In this document: positions 24,260 to 33,660 of the stretch, in pieces
How the letters are laid out: every line of letters starts with the position of its first letter
Numbering within the stretch: position 1 is the first letter of the stretch
NCBI GenBank assembly: GCA_020746995.1
Contig: JAGPXD010000003.1
Coordinates: forward strand, 3,534,001-3,598,000
DNA: 64,000 nt
Source of the DNA: Plectosphaerella cucumerina
Lineage: Eukaryota; Ascomycota; Sordariomycetes; Glomerellales; Plectosphaerellaceae
Direction of reading: 5' to 3'
Made by a program: the position numbers and the translations under genes
The notes under the pieces: model-generated
What the model was told of the DNA's origin: nothing
Databases searched by the model: none
The model's input: only the letters and a program-made list of their open reading frames with translations

Positions 24260-27169
24260 CTACAGCCCCCGCGGCGGCGGACTCGCCGGATCTCCTAGGT
24301 TCGGCCCCGCAGGCGTCCCCCGGATATTCATCGCCCCGATCCTCGACACAATGTTGCTTCCGACGGCATCAACCGCACCCCTCGGCGACGTCAGCGTCGG
24401 TCCCGCAGCCGCCGTCTCCTGCACCCGGAACAGCTTGATAGCCGTACCGTTCCACACGCCCGCCGTGCCCCGCGCCACCTGCATCTCGCTCGTGAAAACG
24501 AAGCTCCAGACCAGCGACTCGTACCATCCCAGCGCCAGCGGCGACCACTCGAACGAGTGCACCCGCGCCGCACCGGCGTCCACACCGACGAGCTGGATCT
24601 GCTCGATCCGCTTCAGAATCTCCGCCGACGCCGTGTCGCTGCCCGCCCCCGCCTGCCGTGGCAGAAGCGCCGACACTTGCTGAATCACCGTCAGGATCGT
24701 ATGCAGAGGCAGCTCCGGAAGCCAGCTGTCGATCCAGCCGGCCGACGGCTCGAACGAACCGCCGCCGTTGTTGCCCATGCCGCTAAGGCCTCCATTGCTG
24801 GCTGCCTGTCCGCCGACGCCGGGGAAGCCTCCAAGGCTGGTCGTGCTGTTCTGCCGCGAGAACGCTCCCATGCCGGCCGGCATCTTACCGCGCGCCTTTT
24901 CGGACATGCCGCGCACCTGAACTGGCACCGCGTCCTCGACGTCGACGTTGGACGCCTGTGATGAAGCCATGGAGACGCTGTCGCTTGTCGTCGACCGTGC
25001 GGGTGTCGGCTGTGCGCCCTCGTCATCGTCGTCGCTGTCGTCGTCATCATCGCCAATCGCAAAGGTGTCGTCCTCCTCGGCCACATTCTGCAATCCGGGA
25101 TGCCGTGCGTGGCTAGTCGTCGGGCTGCGGATGCTCTCCACCGAACTGCGCACCGACCCGGGGTCCACTTCGCCGGACGCCGTCTCCTTGCGCCGCCGGT
25201 TCCGCCTCTCAATCTCCTCCTGCCCGGACTCGAGCGTGAATGAGCGCAGCGCCTCTATCCGCTTCTTGTTGCGAACGATGGCATAGACGAGTTCGGGGTT
25301 TTCTGTATACGTCAGTTGGGTTCATTTGACTTCCATGGTGTCCCACTTACGCTGGTGCTTGTGCTCGATGATCGAGTTGATCGACTCGAGTAGCGCGCTC
25401 AGCAGGTTGTGGTTGCTGTCGTTGGCCAGCAGGAATGACGGCGCCGACATGGACGAGAAGAGCTGCATCAGCTTCGACGCCGTCACTTGGCTCAGGCCCT
25501 CAAGGTAAGGAGATATGTTGTTGATGACGGCGAGAAGCGCGGGGTAGATGGCCGTCAGCTTGCCCTGGCTCGTCGTGATGAGGTTGTAGATGGACTAAGC
25601 GGTCAGAACTCGCAACATCTCGCAGGTCGATCAGACATACCTGGATTAGGAAGTCGGCATAGGTGCCATGAAAGCCAGGCAGGCGGATGGCAGCCGGCAG
25701 GCTATCATGTCCCTGGAACGTCTTGTTCAGGTTGACGCCAAAGTTCTTCTCCACGCTAAGAGTCTGCAGCAGGAAGGCGCACATGCGAACAACGCCCTGC
25801 TTGGAGGCATCCGACTTGAAGTCGAGGGCGTAGAAGAGTGTGAGGATGACAAAGTCATGGGCACGCTCCGTGTCGACGATGAAGGCGCGGAACCGCTTGT
25901 TGCACTGAGTGATCTCCCAGAAGAGCATGATCATCTCGGGCGCGAAGCGTGCTTGCGGCTGCGTCGTCGGCAGGTACGAGCTCTTCTCCTGCAGCGGCTG
26001 GCTTAGGATGCGCGTCATGCCGTCGACGATGAACTGGAAGTCCTGCGGGCGGTGCAGCCGGCCGAGGAAGTGGCGGAAGTAGTTCTTCTGGGCGCCGCCT
26101 GCATTGTCCTCGGGGATTGGGTAAAGCACGAGCACGAGCATTAGCTGCAACGTGTACGTGATGAGGATCTGCTTCTCATCGCGGAACACGAGCGTGTTGT
26201 AGGGCACGCGCCATGAGGCGGGGTTGTATTTGAGGGTCTGCCAGTGTTAGTCTGGCCCAAGCCCATGCCCATACGAATCTCCATTCACTTACGGTGTTCA
26301 GCAGCGAGCACAGCACCGAGAGCACGACCTGCTTATCCGGGCACGAGCACAGATGAGTCAGGGCGCGGACGCCGCGTTGCGGCAGCACATTCGGCGTCAC
26401 ATACAGGCTGTGGCCGGCGAGGGTGAGTATGAGGCGCAGGATCTCGCAGCGGTTGCTCTCGTGCTCCTTTGTTGTGGGCACGGCCGTGTTACAACCAACA
26501 CCGCTCTGCCAGATGGCGTACGACACCTTTGGCTTGCCGTTGGGCTGCTTGGGCACCGTGAGCTCGGAGAAGAAGAGCAAGTCGACGAGGGTGTCGAGCA
26601 GCTCCTCAGCCAGCGGCTTGGCGTCCTCAAAGTCCTCCTCCGTGTCGCGGCGCCGCAGCTGGGGCTCCTCCGCGGCGGCGGCCGACTCGTCGAACAGCAC
26701 TTCGGCGGCCAGCGACGCCTTGCGCGTACGCTTGCGGCGGGTGCCCCAGAAGAAGCGCTCCTCCCACTGACCGAGGCTGTCAGCCTCGTACACGAAGGGC
26801 AGGATGCGCGTCAGCACGCGCACGCAGTTGAGGGCGTCACGCTCGGGGGCGAACTCGGGGTCGGGGAACGACGGGTGGTGGCGGAGGATGAAGAGCCGCG
26901 ACGTCACCGCGAGGATGAGCGTCTCTAGGTTTTCGAGGGCATTGTCTCTGGTGCGGCGGATGTCGGCGGGGGCGAACAGGCTGAAGACGTCTTCGGTCGA
27001 TTCGGGCAGCTCCCAGAACTGGCGGCGCAGCGGGTCAGCAGTGAAGCATGGGGATTTGAAGGGAGGGACCTACCGAGGTCCAGTAGGCATCGTCAGCGGG
27101 GATGTGCCGCTCCTCGGACAGGCGGAAGATGCCCTTCTTGAAGACGAGTTTCGAGTCGCTAGCACCCAT
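24260..27169 (-). CDS. hid1: Hid1 family Golgi trafficking protein
   Basis: HID-1 proteins are peripheral Golgi/TGN proteins needed for dense-core vesicle and secretory sorting in animals. Fungal members are little studied. The five exons are 27169-27074, 27018-26293, 26237-25641, 25594-25351 and 25302-24260, with introns of 55, 55, 46 and 48 bp, giving 901 aa. The N-terminus MGASDSKLVFKKGIFRL has the Gly2/Ser6 pattern of an N-myristoylation site and closely resembles animal HID-1. DAYWTSFWELPE, LNCVRVLTRILPFVYE and GFHGTYADFLIQ are further family blocks. A Ser/Asp-rich linker (about residues 600-700, DDDDDSDDDDEG) precedes the conserved end with WYESLVWSFVFTSEM. The start is the ATG at 27169, needed for the myristoylation motif. 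Confidence 0.92.
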
Positions 27170-27828
27170 CCTGGCAACACTCGGTCATGACCACCAGGCG
27201 TGCCTGGTCTTGAGGGTGCAGAGGATGGCAGTAGGTGGGTAGTTTTCGTGCGTGTATGCGTAGGCGTGATCGAGATGAAGAAGACGGAGACCGAGAGGGG
27301 GCAACGGTCTTGGTCTTGAAGCGGGCAGGCGGACGGCGGAGGTTTGTTTGGGGTTGTGCAGCGGCGGCGGCAGTTGCTCGTTTGGGTGCTACGTAACGAT
27401 GGAGGTCAGCGTCGGACTGGGGGCGTATCTTTGGACGCTCGGCCGGCCGTGGACCGTAGAGGCAAAGTGGCCAATCGACGTGGGGGAGATGCGATTGCCG
27501 GCGCTTATCGATAAGCCCGTTCCACTGGTGGAATTCTTGGCGTATCTGAAGCTCAAAAGGAGAATCTGCGACATCAAACAGACGGAACATCCTGAGTCAG
27601 ATTGAAAGATGTTCCTCACGGGACATGTGACGCCGTCAGTCTTGTGGAAGGCGACGGCACATGCCTGATTGGTTCTCGTGGTTTACGTCAGTTCGTTCGT
27701 CCATGCCAGGCTGCTTTGCTTCTATCATTACAAGTAGAACCCATCATTATCCATCCCGTCTATCCCGTGTCCCGCATCCCAATCCCGTCGTCATTCAGGA
27801 ACGTCCCCGTCTCAGACTTGTGATGCCC
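27170..27828. other. Intergenic region, pom34 3' end to hid1 promoter
   Basis: These 659 bp lie between two tandem minus-strand genes. No gene was found, and the hid1 promoter should lie here. Confidence 0.5.
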
Positions 27829-28651
27829 TCACCGCAGCGGGGTAAAGGCGCCGCTGGAAGACCGCCGTCCCCTCTCGTAGAGCCACTTGTTGTTCAGGCC
27901 GACGCTCGTGCGCTTGCCAGCCGACGGGCTAGGTGAGGCCGGGTCGGAGAAGAGGGAGGAAGCAGCGGCAGGTCCGGCGCCGAGCGACGTCGATGTGCCA
28001 AATGACGACCGGCGGTTGCCGCTGCTGCCCAGGCTGCCCATGTACTTAGATGGGCTGGCTGTAGGCGAGTACGGCGCCGGGCTGCCCTTGCCTGACAGAG
28101 GCGAGCTGTTGTAGCTCCTATTGCTGGCGACGGAGCCACCGACTGAGGGCGTCTTTGTGTAGCGCGGCGGTGTGCTGTAGCCGGCGGCGTTGGGGGTGGC
28201 AGGGCGCGAGCTGGGAGGCAGACCGAGGAGCTTGCGCTGGGCGGACGAGAGCGGGATGTCGTCGAGGTCGTCGCGCGCGCGGAAGAGAGGGAGCATGGCG
28301 AGGGCCATGTTGGCGAGAGGAGGGGCCTGGAGGAGGTAGTAGGCCCAGATGAGGTAGGTCTTCGTAGACGCGGCGACGCTGCGGCTGTTAGATGGGCATT
28401 CCGAAGCAGGGAAGTTTGTAGGGAACGTACAGCTGCGGACTGAAGTAGGACGAGATAAGGGCGCGCGCCAGCCAGAGACTGAGCAGGAATCCGACGTTTG
28501 TGAGGATCCTGCACACGTTCTTCTCGGAAAAGGTTGTGGCATCGCGCCGCCTGGTGATCTCGTCGAGACGAGGATGCCTCCAGGTGCCGGGGCTGTCTGT
28601 GGGAGGGGGCGCCCTCTGCAGCGTCCCCTTGACGGGTGTGACGGTGTTCAT
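27829..28651 (-). CDS. pom34: Nucleoporin Pom34 (nuclear pore membrane protein)
   Basis: Pom34 is a pore-membrane component of the nuclear pore complex that works with Pom152 and Ndc1. Exons are 28651-28431 and 28384-27829 with a 46 bp intron, giving 258 aa. Two hydrophobic segments (about residues 50-70, NVGFLLSLWLARALISSYF, and 85-110, YLIWAYYLLQAPPLANMALAM) bracket the splice junction. They are followed by the DDLDDIPLSSAQRKLLGLPP block seen in fungal Pom34. The rest is a Ser/Gly/Pro-rich, probably disordered tail that includes GLNNKWLYERGRRSS near the end. The start is an ATG in a good context with no upstream in-frame ATG. Confidence 0.88.
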
Positions 28652-29422
28652 CCTGGGAGGTCTTCGGGAGTGTTGTATGTATTGGGTATCGAGCGGAAAA
28701 GGCAGGTCGGTCGGTGAAGAAGGCGGTCGTGGTAGTCTTGCGAGCCGTCAGCAATTGCGAAAGAAAAAGATGGGCATCCCACGGTCACTTACTGCTGTCG
28801 TGGTAAAACCTGTACTGTTAGTATCCTCTCTGGCCCTGGCGGGCGGGCTCGCGGCGAGCGATGCTCCTGGTCGGCGGTGGTAGTCGGGCGGTCGGGTTGT
28901 GTTGACGATGAAGAATGGGTGCGGGCGAAGCAAGCATCGCGAAAACACGCCTTCTGTTTCCCAGCGACCGACTGATGACAGGCGGCAGCCCGAGCGCTCA
29001 CAGGGGTCGGAGCTGGGAGCACGGGCCACCCTGGGCGCCTTCTGGGGGAGGTCGCCCCCGTCGCTGTACCTGAATTTCCACAGCGGCCTTGACACCTGTG
29101 GCAGTGCCAGTTTGGGGATCCGCCCGGCCCGCCCCGGGTGAGTAAGCTGAGATGGTGACCTGGAGCTGCCCTGCAACTGCCCCTCCAAACTTGAACTGAC
29201 CACATCCAATGGTCCGTCGGCGACCTCTTTCTGACCCGACACAACCCCATCTCCCGACAGCCCTCCCTCCTCATCCGACAAGGGACCGACGCAGGCGTCC
29301 TCTGCAGCTTCTGAGGCAGCCGATCGAATACAAAAGTCGAGCACGCACGAAAGGCCGCTCGACCTAGCCTACCCCCTTCACCTCCGACCACCCCGACAGC
29401 TACCACCTCCTCTTCCTACACC
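28652..29422. promoter_or_regulatory. Divergent promoter region, pom34 / AMP-binding protein
   Basis: These 771 bp lie between divergent start codons. The last 150 bp before 29423 are strongly CT-rich (runs such as CTCCTCTTCCTACACC), as is common in fungal leaders. No gene was found. Confidence 0.5.
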
Positions 29423-31136
29423 ATGGGCGGCCTCGACAGCGTCCTCGTCAGCCTCGACGAGGGCGTCACCGGCCTCTTCGGCCAGTGGAACAACTACACC
29501 ACCGCCATGGTGACTCTCATCGTTGCCGCCGTCTCCTACCGCGTCGTCACCGGCCGCGAGCCCGACACCCACCCCATGCTCCTCGCCCGCCAGGCCCAGG
29601 GCTCCCCCGTGCGCCAGCAGGGCGAGTCGCCCGTCTTCCGCTCCCACTCGTCGCCCCACGGCATGCCCCTCAACGCGGGACTCAACGTCAAGGACGCCGG
29701 CGCCTCAAAGTGGACGCGCGGCCGCGACGGTGACCTCCGCGATATCTGGCGCCGCGCCGCCCTCGGCGCCCCCGATGAGGACGGAAAGCCGTCGGCCGGC
29801 ACGGGTCGTCTCCTCGAGGTCCATGGCGCCCGAGCCGACGAGTCTTCCCTCCGCGACGTCACCCGCCAGATCAACCTCGTCGGCCGCCACATTCACGAGC
29901 AGGGCGGTATCCGTGTCGCCCTCTACCTGCCCAACTCGGTGGAGCTGCTTGCCGCTGTCTTCGCCTGTAGCTTCTATCCCAACTTGACTGCCATCCTGCT
30001 GCCCTTTGACGTGTCCGAGCAGGAACTCGTCTCTATGTTGCGCCGCTCCGCCGCCGACACGGTTATCACCGCGCCCGGAGCCTTCCCCTTTGACGCCGTC
30101 GTCAAGGCTTACCCGGCTCTCCGCCAGCTCGTCTGGGTTGTCGACGAGGGCAGCCGGCACATGGACTGGAATGAGGTCCCCGAAGGCACCGGCGGCTCCG
30201 TCAACGTCGCCACCTGGCAGGACATCGTGTCCGAGGCCCCCGCCGAAGCCGGTCTCGAGCTGCCTCCCGTTGCTGGCCAGCACCCTCCCACCGACATCAT
30301 CACCTTCTGGCAGTCGCGCCCCGGCGCCCTCGAGGAGATGGTGCGCTTCACCCAGGCCAACCTCGTCGCCGGCATCGCCGCCCAGCTCGCCGCCCTCCCT
30401 GCCTCACAGCGCCTCAGCCCCGCCGACACGTTCCTCCCTGTTGACTCGCTCGCCAACCCCTACACGCTGGTGCTGACCATGGCCGCCCTATTCTCCAACT
30501 CGTCTGTAGCCCTGTGCTCCGTTGCCGGCAAGTCGCCCGACCTCGTCCTGGCCACTCAGGGCATCGACCCCACCGTCATCGTCGCCACACCCGAGACCCT
30601 GCTCAAGACGCACCGCGAGGCCACCGAGAAGCTCACATCGCCCCTGGCCAAGGCCTCGCACTGGTGGCAGTCGCGGGGCCTCACTGACAATGGTGTCATG
30701 CCCGCCCCGGGGAAGCTGCGCCTGATCTTCACGGCGGAGCGGGCCGGTGCCGACTCGGCGCCTCTGTTGTCGCGCGTGCTCTCGGACCTTCGCGTCTTCC
30801 TGGGCGCGCGGGTCATCTACGCGCTGACAGCCTCCCGGGTCGCCGGCGCTGTCACGCAGACGGGCTACTATGACTACCGGGTGACGTCGGACGGCGCGCG
30901 GTCGCACTTTGGCCCGCCTGTCACAAGCGTCGAGCTGCTCCTGCGTGATACCAAGACGCACAAGACGACGGACGACAAGTATGAGGGCGAGGTAAGTTTT
31001 GCTTCCAAGAAGATGAGGGATTCACGGCTGACATGTGACGTAGATCATCGCCAGGGGCCCGAGTGTGGCGGGTGGAGAGGCCGGCCTGGGTGTCTCGGGC
31101 AGGATCGGTGACGACAACACGCTTTCTTATGCGTAG
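29423..31136 (+). CDS. Membrane-anchored acyl-CoA-synthetase-like protein with degenerate ATP loop
   Basis: This is a member of the ANL (AMP-binding) superfamily by fold. Exons are 29423-30991 and 31044-31136 with a 52 bp intron, giving 553 aa. A hydrophobic segment at about residues 24-44 (TTAMVTLIVAAVSYRVV) probably anchors it to the ER or lipid droplets. Core blocks include GGIRVALYLPNSVELLAAVF, TAILLPFD, and the late YEGEIIARGPSVAGG with GVSGRIGDD. The phosphate-binding loop that normally reads (Y)TSGTTGxPK is replaced from D291 by IITFWQSRPGALEEMVRF, without the Ser/Thr/Gly run or the Lys. The protein stops just after the A7/A8 region and so lacks the mobile C-terminal domain with its catalytic Lys. 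A non-catalytic or scaffold role is inferred. The stop lies 240 bp from that of the convergent MFS gene. Confidence 0.8.
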
Positions 31137-31376
31137 ACAGCAGATGGTCGGGGTGCAGGGCACGTCAGCGAGTATTTTGTTGATATAAAGCAGCTGGTGA
31201 TGTGGTCTCTTTAGATGCGCCTTATGATGCTCTAGGTACTTTGAAGCAGAAGCGGTCCATTGCCGCTAAACAAGATTTGTGCAGGCTATGGTTGGCAATG
31301 TATGTGCTGGGTCGCTTGACCAGGCCTCCTTCGCGAATCTCACAATACTTTTGCCTACGGCAGATGAAACAGCCCC

Positions 31377-33134
31377 TCACCTTCGCTCCAGCGTGGAGTG
31401 CAGGGTGTGCTGGCGCATAAGCGAGACGCACACGAGAGCAGCGAGAGACAGTCCAAGCATGGTCAGCCAAACGCCGCGGAAGGCCTCCATGAAAGCGTCA
31501 ATGACGCCCTGGCGCCACTCAGCGGGGAGGTGATCCAACTCGCGCAAGTCGTCGCGGATGCGGGCGATGCGCTCCGCTGCGTCGGGGAAGTCGGCGAAGC
31601 GGCTCCAGAGGCCAGACTTCAGGAGGTTCTGGTAGACAGCGGAGCCGACGGTAACACCGATGGTGCCGCCGCAGCTGCGGGCGAGGTCTGGGCGTGTCAG
31701 TCGGAGTTGGGCAGAGAGGATAGGGAGAGGGGGGACTGACATGTCGCCGAGGTGATAACGGCCTGCTGCGAGTGGTCGACGGCGGCGATGCAGGCGAGGA
31801 GTGTGACGGTCAGCATGGATCCGTAGCCACCACCGGCCATGAAGAAGACAACGCCGGCCAGCCAAGAGGGCGTGGTGGCGTTGAAAGTGGACAGGATGGC
31901 GACGGCGGCGGTTTGGAGTAGGACAACGGCGGCGCCGAGGAGGAGGTAGCGGCCGGTACGCTTGATGATGTACTACCAACGAGTTAGCATGGCAATTCCT
32001 GAAAACCCGGGCAAGGTGCCACAGGTCACTTACTCCTGATGTCAGCGAGAAGATGGCAATGCCTGCGGGCGATGGCAAGATCCGCAGGCCAGCCTGGGTG
32101 GTGGACAATCCGGTAACTTGGAGATAAAGGGGCACATAAAACAGTGCCATCATGATCACCATTGTCGAGAGGAAGTTACACAGACAGGCGGCCAGGATAG
32201 TGCGGTGGGCAAGCAGGCGCACAGGGATGATTGGCTGCTTGGCGCGGGCCTCCCAGAAGATGAATGCGGCGAAGGCAGCGGCCGACAGGGGCAGAGCGGC
32301 CAGGACGAGGGGATGCGTCCAGGGCACCAGGTTTCCGCCGGCGTTGAGGCCGAGGAGCAGCAGGACGAGGAAGGCTACGGTTAGGCCGGCGCCGACAAAG
32401 TCAATGCGGGCGAGGTAGGAGCGAGCCGAAGCTTTAGGGGGCACCCGCACGAAGAGGGCGACGATGGCGGCCGAGACGAGGACGGGGGGCACCTGGACGA
32501 GGAAGGCGAGGCGCCAGCCCCAGCTGGAGCGGTCGTTGGCCAGCCCGCCGAAGACGCCGCCTAGCATAGCTCCCGCGCCGTAGGCGACGTTCCCGAGACC
32601 TTGAACCACACCACGGCGGCGGAGGGGAACGAGGTCCGAGGCGAGGAAGGTGGAGATGGACATGAGTCCGCCTCCGCCGATGCCGGCTACAACACGACCG
32701 GCGATCATGGTGCCTTGATCAGCGGCAAGACCGCAGATGAGGTTGCCGGCTGCGAACATGAGATTGCTGAAGAGGAGGCCCGGGCCGCGGCCGAAGATGT
32801 CGGTCAGACGGCCTGAGAGGGGCTGGCAGGCGGCATTGGCGATGAGGTAGGCTGTTGCGAGCCAGGACAGTAGGGAGAGGGAGCGGAACTCGGAGGAGAT
32901 GGGGGCGGAGAGCGTGGCGATGATTGTTGAGTCGATGGCGCCGAGGAATACGCCTAGGTAGGCCGCGCTGAGGATCAGAGTGAGACGAGTAGTAGAGACG
33001 TCGTCGGCGAGGATGGTTGTCTCTTCGGCGGGGGCGGGGGAGCCGAGAAGGGGGGATGTCTCGGAGGGGGCGCCATTGAGTTCTGGGGCTTGAAGAGAGG
33101 CCACTGGCCTGTCTTCTGCGGAGGGCGAGGCCAT
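31377..33134 (-). CDS. MFS transporter, 14-TM DHA2 / vacuolar basic amino acid type
   Basis: The product is a proton-coupled major facilitator transporter. Exons are 33134-32034, 31972-31741 and 31687-31377, with introns of 61 and 53 bp, giving 547 aa. A hydrophilic N-terminus of about 45 residues precedes the first helix. The DHA2 motif reads GAIDSTIIATLSAPISSEF. Motif A is GRLTDIFGRGPGLL, motif B is AGRVVAGIGGGG, and motif C lies in GAGAMLGGVFGG with WGWRLAFLVQVP. This pattern fits both fungal multidrug exporters and Vba-type vacuolar basic amino acid transporters; substrate is undecided. It is divergent from the rvt gene over 526 bp, which could mean shared regulation. The second intron uses GTCAGT as its donor. 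Confidence 0.9.
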   Translation of the reverse strand: MASPSAEDRPVASLQAPELNGAPSETSPLLGSPAPAEETTILADDVSTTRLTLILSAAYLGVFLGAIDSTIIATLSAPISSEFRSLSLLSWLATAYLIANAACQPLSGRLTDIFGRGPGLLFSNLMFAAGNLICGLAADQGTMIAGRVVAGIGGGGLMSISTFLASDLVPLRRRGVVQGLGNVAYGAGAMLGGVFGGLANDRSSWGWRLAFLVQVPPVLVSAAIVALFVRVPPKASARSYLARIDFVGAGLTVAFLVLLLLGLNAGGNLVPWTHPLVLAALPLSAAAFAAFIFWEARAKQPIIPVRLLAHRTILAACLCNFLSTMVIMMALFYVPLYLQVTGLSTTQAGLRILPSPAGIAIFSLTSGVSDLWHLARVFRNCHANSLVVHHQAYRPLPPPRRRRCPTPNRRRRHPVHFQRHHALLAGRRCLLHGRWWLRIHADRHTPRLHRRRRPLAAGRYHLGDMSVPPLPILSAQLRLTRPDLARSCGGTIGVTVGSAVYQNLLKSGLWSRFADFPDAAERIARIRDDLRELDHLPAEWRQGVIDAFMEAFRGVWLTMLGLSLAALVCVSLMRQHTLHSTLERR

Positions 33135-33660
33135 GGTGATGATTGTTGGTGAGGAAGGGGAGTGGTGGTGAGTAGAGCACGTCAGAGGGAAGAGAGGATA
33201 AGACGGAGTCACAGACGGGAACATGAAGGGCGTGGATGGGCGCGGATGAGTAAGCGGTGACGACAGGACGCGCCAAGGCCGGATCGGGGTTAGATCCGGA
33301 GGGAAGCCGGGGTTCACGGCCCCACTCGACCCGGCTCCGGTCCGGCGGCGACTTGTCTTTGTGTCAGGGGAAGCACGGGGGTGGAAAGCCATGGATGTCG
33401 CTCTTGGCTTGGACCCGGTCGAACCGAGGGAGGACTTGAGAAAGGCCTCGATAACATCGGCGAGTGACACTGGCCGATGCATGGTTCCGCACGTCCCTTC
33501 GGCGGCCTCAACAGGCCTCAGTGAGGCCAAATCGCTCGGCATCACTACACATATGACAACCTGGCCTACGACGTATAAAGGCACTCCCCATCGCCACATA
33601 CTCATCCAACTCATCACTCATCACTCACCAGCATCTCTAAAACTCTACCTCAACTTCACC
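33135..33660. promoter_or_regulatory. Shared divergent promoter, MFS transporter / rvt
   Basis: These 526 bp lie between start codons. The rvt side has a TATA box at 33574-33580, followed by a CA/CT-rich leader with CATCACTCATCACTCA repeats just before the ATG. The rvt reading frame is open through this region back to about 33361, but the TATA position argues that it is not translated. Confidence 0.6.
33574..33580 (+). promoter_or_regulatory. TATA box of rvt
   Basis: TATAAAG lies 81 bp upstream of the ATG at 33661, placing the expected transcription start at roughly 33605-33615 in a CA/CT-rich tract. Confidence 0.55.

Noticed and set aside
33361..33660. In-frame 100-codon N-terminal extension of rvt
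   Set aside because: The frame is open and contains an ATG at 33391, but it runs through a good TATA box at 33574 and a CA/CT-rich leader. The extension has no family similarity that I can see.
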